64,000 nt of DNA, from NCBI GenBank assembly GCA_045107045.1, contig JBGCFR010000010.1, forward strand, positions 48,615 to 112,614. The letters run 5' to 3'. This document shows positions 62,892-64,000 of the stretch, in pieces (the first letter of the stretch is position 1; each line of letters starts with the position of its first letter). The position numbers and the translations under genes were made by a program. This stretch comes from Putridiphycobacter sp045107045 (GTDB taxonomy: Bacteria > Bacteroidota > Bacteroidia > Flavobacteriales_D > Crocinitomicaceae). Below the pieces are notes generated by a model. That model saw only the letters and a list, made by a program, of their open reading frames with translations, was not told the origin of the DNA and searched no databases.

Positions 62892-63167
62892 TAGCGTGCT
62901 CCTCAGGGACCGCTAGTTTTTCTCTTTTTTTTTAGCACTCCTCAGCCACCGTTCGGTTTGTTGTGCTGTTTCCGCTTGTGGCTTCGAGTCCATTTGGGAT
63001 TTCGAGTCCAGCACTAACGTGCTCCTCAATCACCAAATCCTCAGCCACCGCTATCATCCTTTTTTGTTTTTGCGCTTCTAACCCACCGCTAGTAATTTTT
63101 CTTGCATAGAAGTAGGTGCCTGAGGAATGTTTAGCTGGCAAGCTAAACATTCGACTCGAAGGCCCGG
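62877..63167. repeat. Composite palindromic repeat element E4, with nested unit
   Basis: Bounded by CTTCGAGTCC (62877-62886) and CGACTCGAAG (63152-63161), then GCCCGG. Unit 1: AGCACTAGCGTGCT, CCTCAGGGACCGCTAG. Unit 2 is nested: outer stem ATTTGG-GATT (62992-63001) / AATC-A-CCAAAT (63028-63038) around TCGAGTCC-AGCACTAACGTGCT-CCTC, then CCTCAGCCACCGCTA. End hairpin AATGTTTAGCT-GGCA-AGCTAAACATT (63126-63151), identical to E3. Ends 4 bp from the stop of the next gene. The open frame at 62932-63150 is repeat sequence. Confidence 0.87.
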
Positions 63168-63170
63168 TTA

Positions 63171-63563
63171 CTATACCTTCCCCTTTCTCAAAACCACCTG
63201 TCCTTTTTTTTTTTTTTTTATAATGGCCTTTACATTATCATGCAAAACTGATTTTAATTTTCCATTTCTAGCTTCTTCAGAATTGGATTCATCTAAATAA
63301 AACTCCAAATCTGCCAAAAATACAAAAGGCCAAGCCTTGACTTCTTTTTTTAAAAACGACCCACCATTCTCCATTTGGTATTCCACCTCATGCGCTTCAA
63401 AAGGCAATAAATAACAATTAATGGCCTCCACAAATTCAATCTCCACTTCCGTTCCCACATCTATGGCTTCACTCAATTCAATTTCTGCCAAAGCTGATGG
63501 CAATGAGAAATTCACTTCTCGCCAATACATGGTGTCTTTGTTGAATAAGTCGGATTCTTTCAT
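63171..63563 (-). CDS. Small protein of unknown function with 16-base homopolymer near its 3' end
   Basis: 130 residues, no signal peptide or membrane helix. Acidic N-terminal half (LAEIELSEAIDVGTEVEIEFVEA), CYLLPFEAHEVEYQMENGGSF, and WPFVFLADLEFYLDE. The run KKKKK near the C-terminus is coded by 16 A (T at 63204-63219 on the + strand), so the frame could slip. No family recognised. It stands between the hipA-like gene and repeat E4 on the same strand. Confidence 0.65.
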   Translation of the reverse strand: MKESDLFNKDTMYWREVNFSLPSALAEIELSEAIDVGTEVEIEFVEAINCYLLPFEAHEVEYQMENGGSFLKKEVKAWPFVFLADLEFYLDESNSEEARNGKLKSVLHDNVKAIIKKKKKGQVVLRKGKV

Positions 63564-63633
63564 GGGCGCGAAGGTAGGAGATTAGTATTAAGCAGGGAGT
63601 ATTAAGTATAAAGACTTTTTGGTTTTTTAGTTC

Positions 63634-64000
63634 TTAATTTTTTAGTTGATTTTTACTGATCAGTTCTGCCAATTCGTTTGCTACGTTTGCTTGGTTGGCA
63701 TAGGTTTTCCAATTTGACACCACCTCCGTCATCTCTTTTATAATTGAGGCTGCTTTTTTTATATTGTTGGTTTTTGCAATCGTCATCAAATCGTTTTCTG
63801 TTATTTGACTGTGCTTACCATTTACACTAAGCGTTTGTTGATTGACCCAACTATTGGTAGGATCATAAGCATAACAAACATCATAGGTTGGTGCGAGTTC
63901 CCACGACTGACCTTGTTTTAATAGAAATGCAAAATTCTTGGTGTGATCGTTATAATTTGTTGCTATTACATTAAAAACCATTCGCCTAAACATTTCTTCG
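63634..64000 (-). CDS. HipA-like kinase, C-terminal part (gene cut by right window edge)
   Basis: The frame is open to the window edge: EEMFRRMVFNVIATNYNDHTKNFAFLLKQG, then WELAPTYDVCYAYDP and GKHSQITENDL. This matches the C-terminal kinase lobe of HipA toxins, with catalytic Asp in NYNDHTKN and Mg-binding Asp in YDV. About 120 residues of about 430 are visible. HipA phosphorylates tRNA synthetases or related targets and is paired with a HipB antitoxin; HipB is not visible here, so it would lie outside the window. Confidence 0.85.
   Translation of the reverse strand, partial: EEMFRRMVFNVIATNYNDHTKNFAFLLKQGQSWELAPTYDVCYAYDPTNSWVNQQTLSVNGKHSQITENDLMTIAKTNNIKKAASIIKEMTEVVSNWKTYANQANVANELAELISKNQLKN

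Noticed and set aside
62932..63150. Open frame of 72 codons on the minus strand
   Set aside because: Lies wholly inside repeat E4; the similar frame at 62248-62514 in E3 has the same origin.
58673..63167. Repeats E1-E4 as a CRISPR array
   Set aside because: No constant spacer length, units lie in both orientations, elements are kilobases apart and no cas gene is present.
58673..63167. TTCGAGTCC as part of intact tRNA genes
   Set aside because: No acceptor stem, D-arm or anticodon arm can be folded around any copy.

Overview
The window is an AT-rich chromosomal segment of a Bacteroidota bacterium, almost certainly Flavobacteriales. Direct signs are six secreted proteins ending in type IX secretion (T9SS) sorting domains (five type A, one CHU_C/type B), many short lipoproteins, promoters of the Bacteroidota TAnnTTTG form, no Shine-Dalgarno sequences, and DUF6428, MbnP and Smr-less MutS2 proteins typical of that phylum. 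Crocinitomicaceae or Cryomorphaceae is a guess. I saw no rRNA, tRNA, CRISPR array, transposase or phage gene. Both ends cut a gene: pyrG on the left and a hipA-like kinase on the right.

1-16 kb: the 3' part of pyrG; secreted CotH/LTD, serine-hydrolase and Asp-box T9SS proteins; a membrane-anchored winged-helix regulator; a peroxiredoxin-like lipoprotein; the housekeeping pair rnz and ffh; an MbnP lipoprotein beside a small Cys-rich membrane protein; and a GT39 glycosyltransferase. 15.8-17.3 kb: arsR, DUF6428 and an arsenate-reductase-like phosphatase, with no efflux pump.

17.3-26.8 kb: two convergent operons. The left one is tetR, sulP, beta-carbonic anhydrase, sulP and looks like inorganic-carbon uptake. 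The right one is an ABC exporter with an unusually degenerate ATPase, an HlyD adaptor and a TolC-like channel. Their outward promoters carry the same 17-base element with the palindromic core ATAGTATTACTAT, which on the tetR side fills the spacer between the two promoter boxes. I infer one TetR regulon covering both operons.

27-44 kb: mutS2, a large T9SS protein, a divergent 150-bp relic of the 3' end of an SDR gene lying 625 bp downstream of the intact copy, a DsbA-like protein, an ECF sigma operon ending in a 57-residue lipoprotein, a second tetR with its own operator, bestrophin/AraC/reductase genes, a beta-lactamase-fold lipoprotein and a 7-TM LuxR-type regulator.

44-58 kb: two copies of an outer-membrane-protein plus Lcl-domain-lipoprotein pair, a third solo Lcl lipoprotein, an amber-interrupted small lipoprotein gene, a four-gene two-component operon, a secreted trypco2-like protein, an MBL-fold lipoprotein and a CHU_C lectin.

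58.6-63.2 kb: xseB, xseA, a Bcr/CflA transporter, a GIY-YIG nuclease and a small unknown gene are punctuated by four 260-290 bp composite repeats (E1-E4). Each is bounded by CTTCGAGTCC and its inverse and is built from short units of one framework: a fixed left arm, a variable but always self-complementary core, then CCTCAG(C/G)CACCGCTA. In E3 and E4 one unit sits inside the hairpin loop of another. Each element starts just after a stop codon, and the GIY-YIG start codon lies inside E4. This repeat family and the shared TetR operator are the two items most worth following up.
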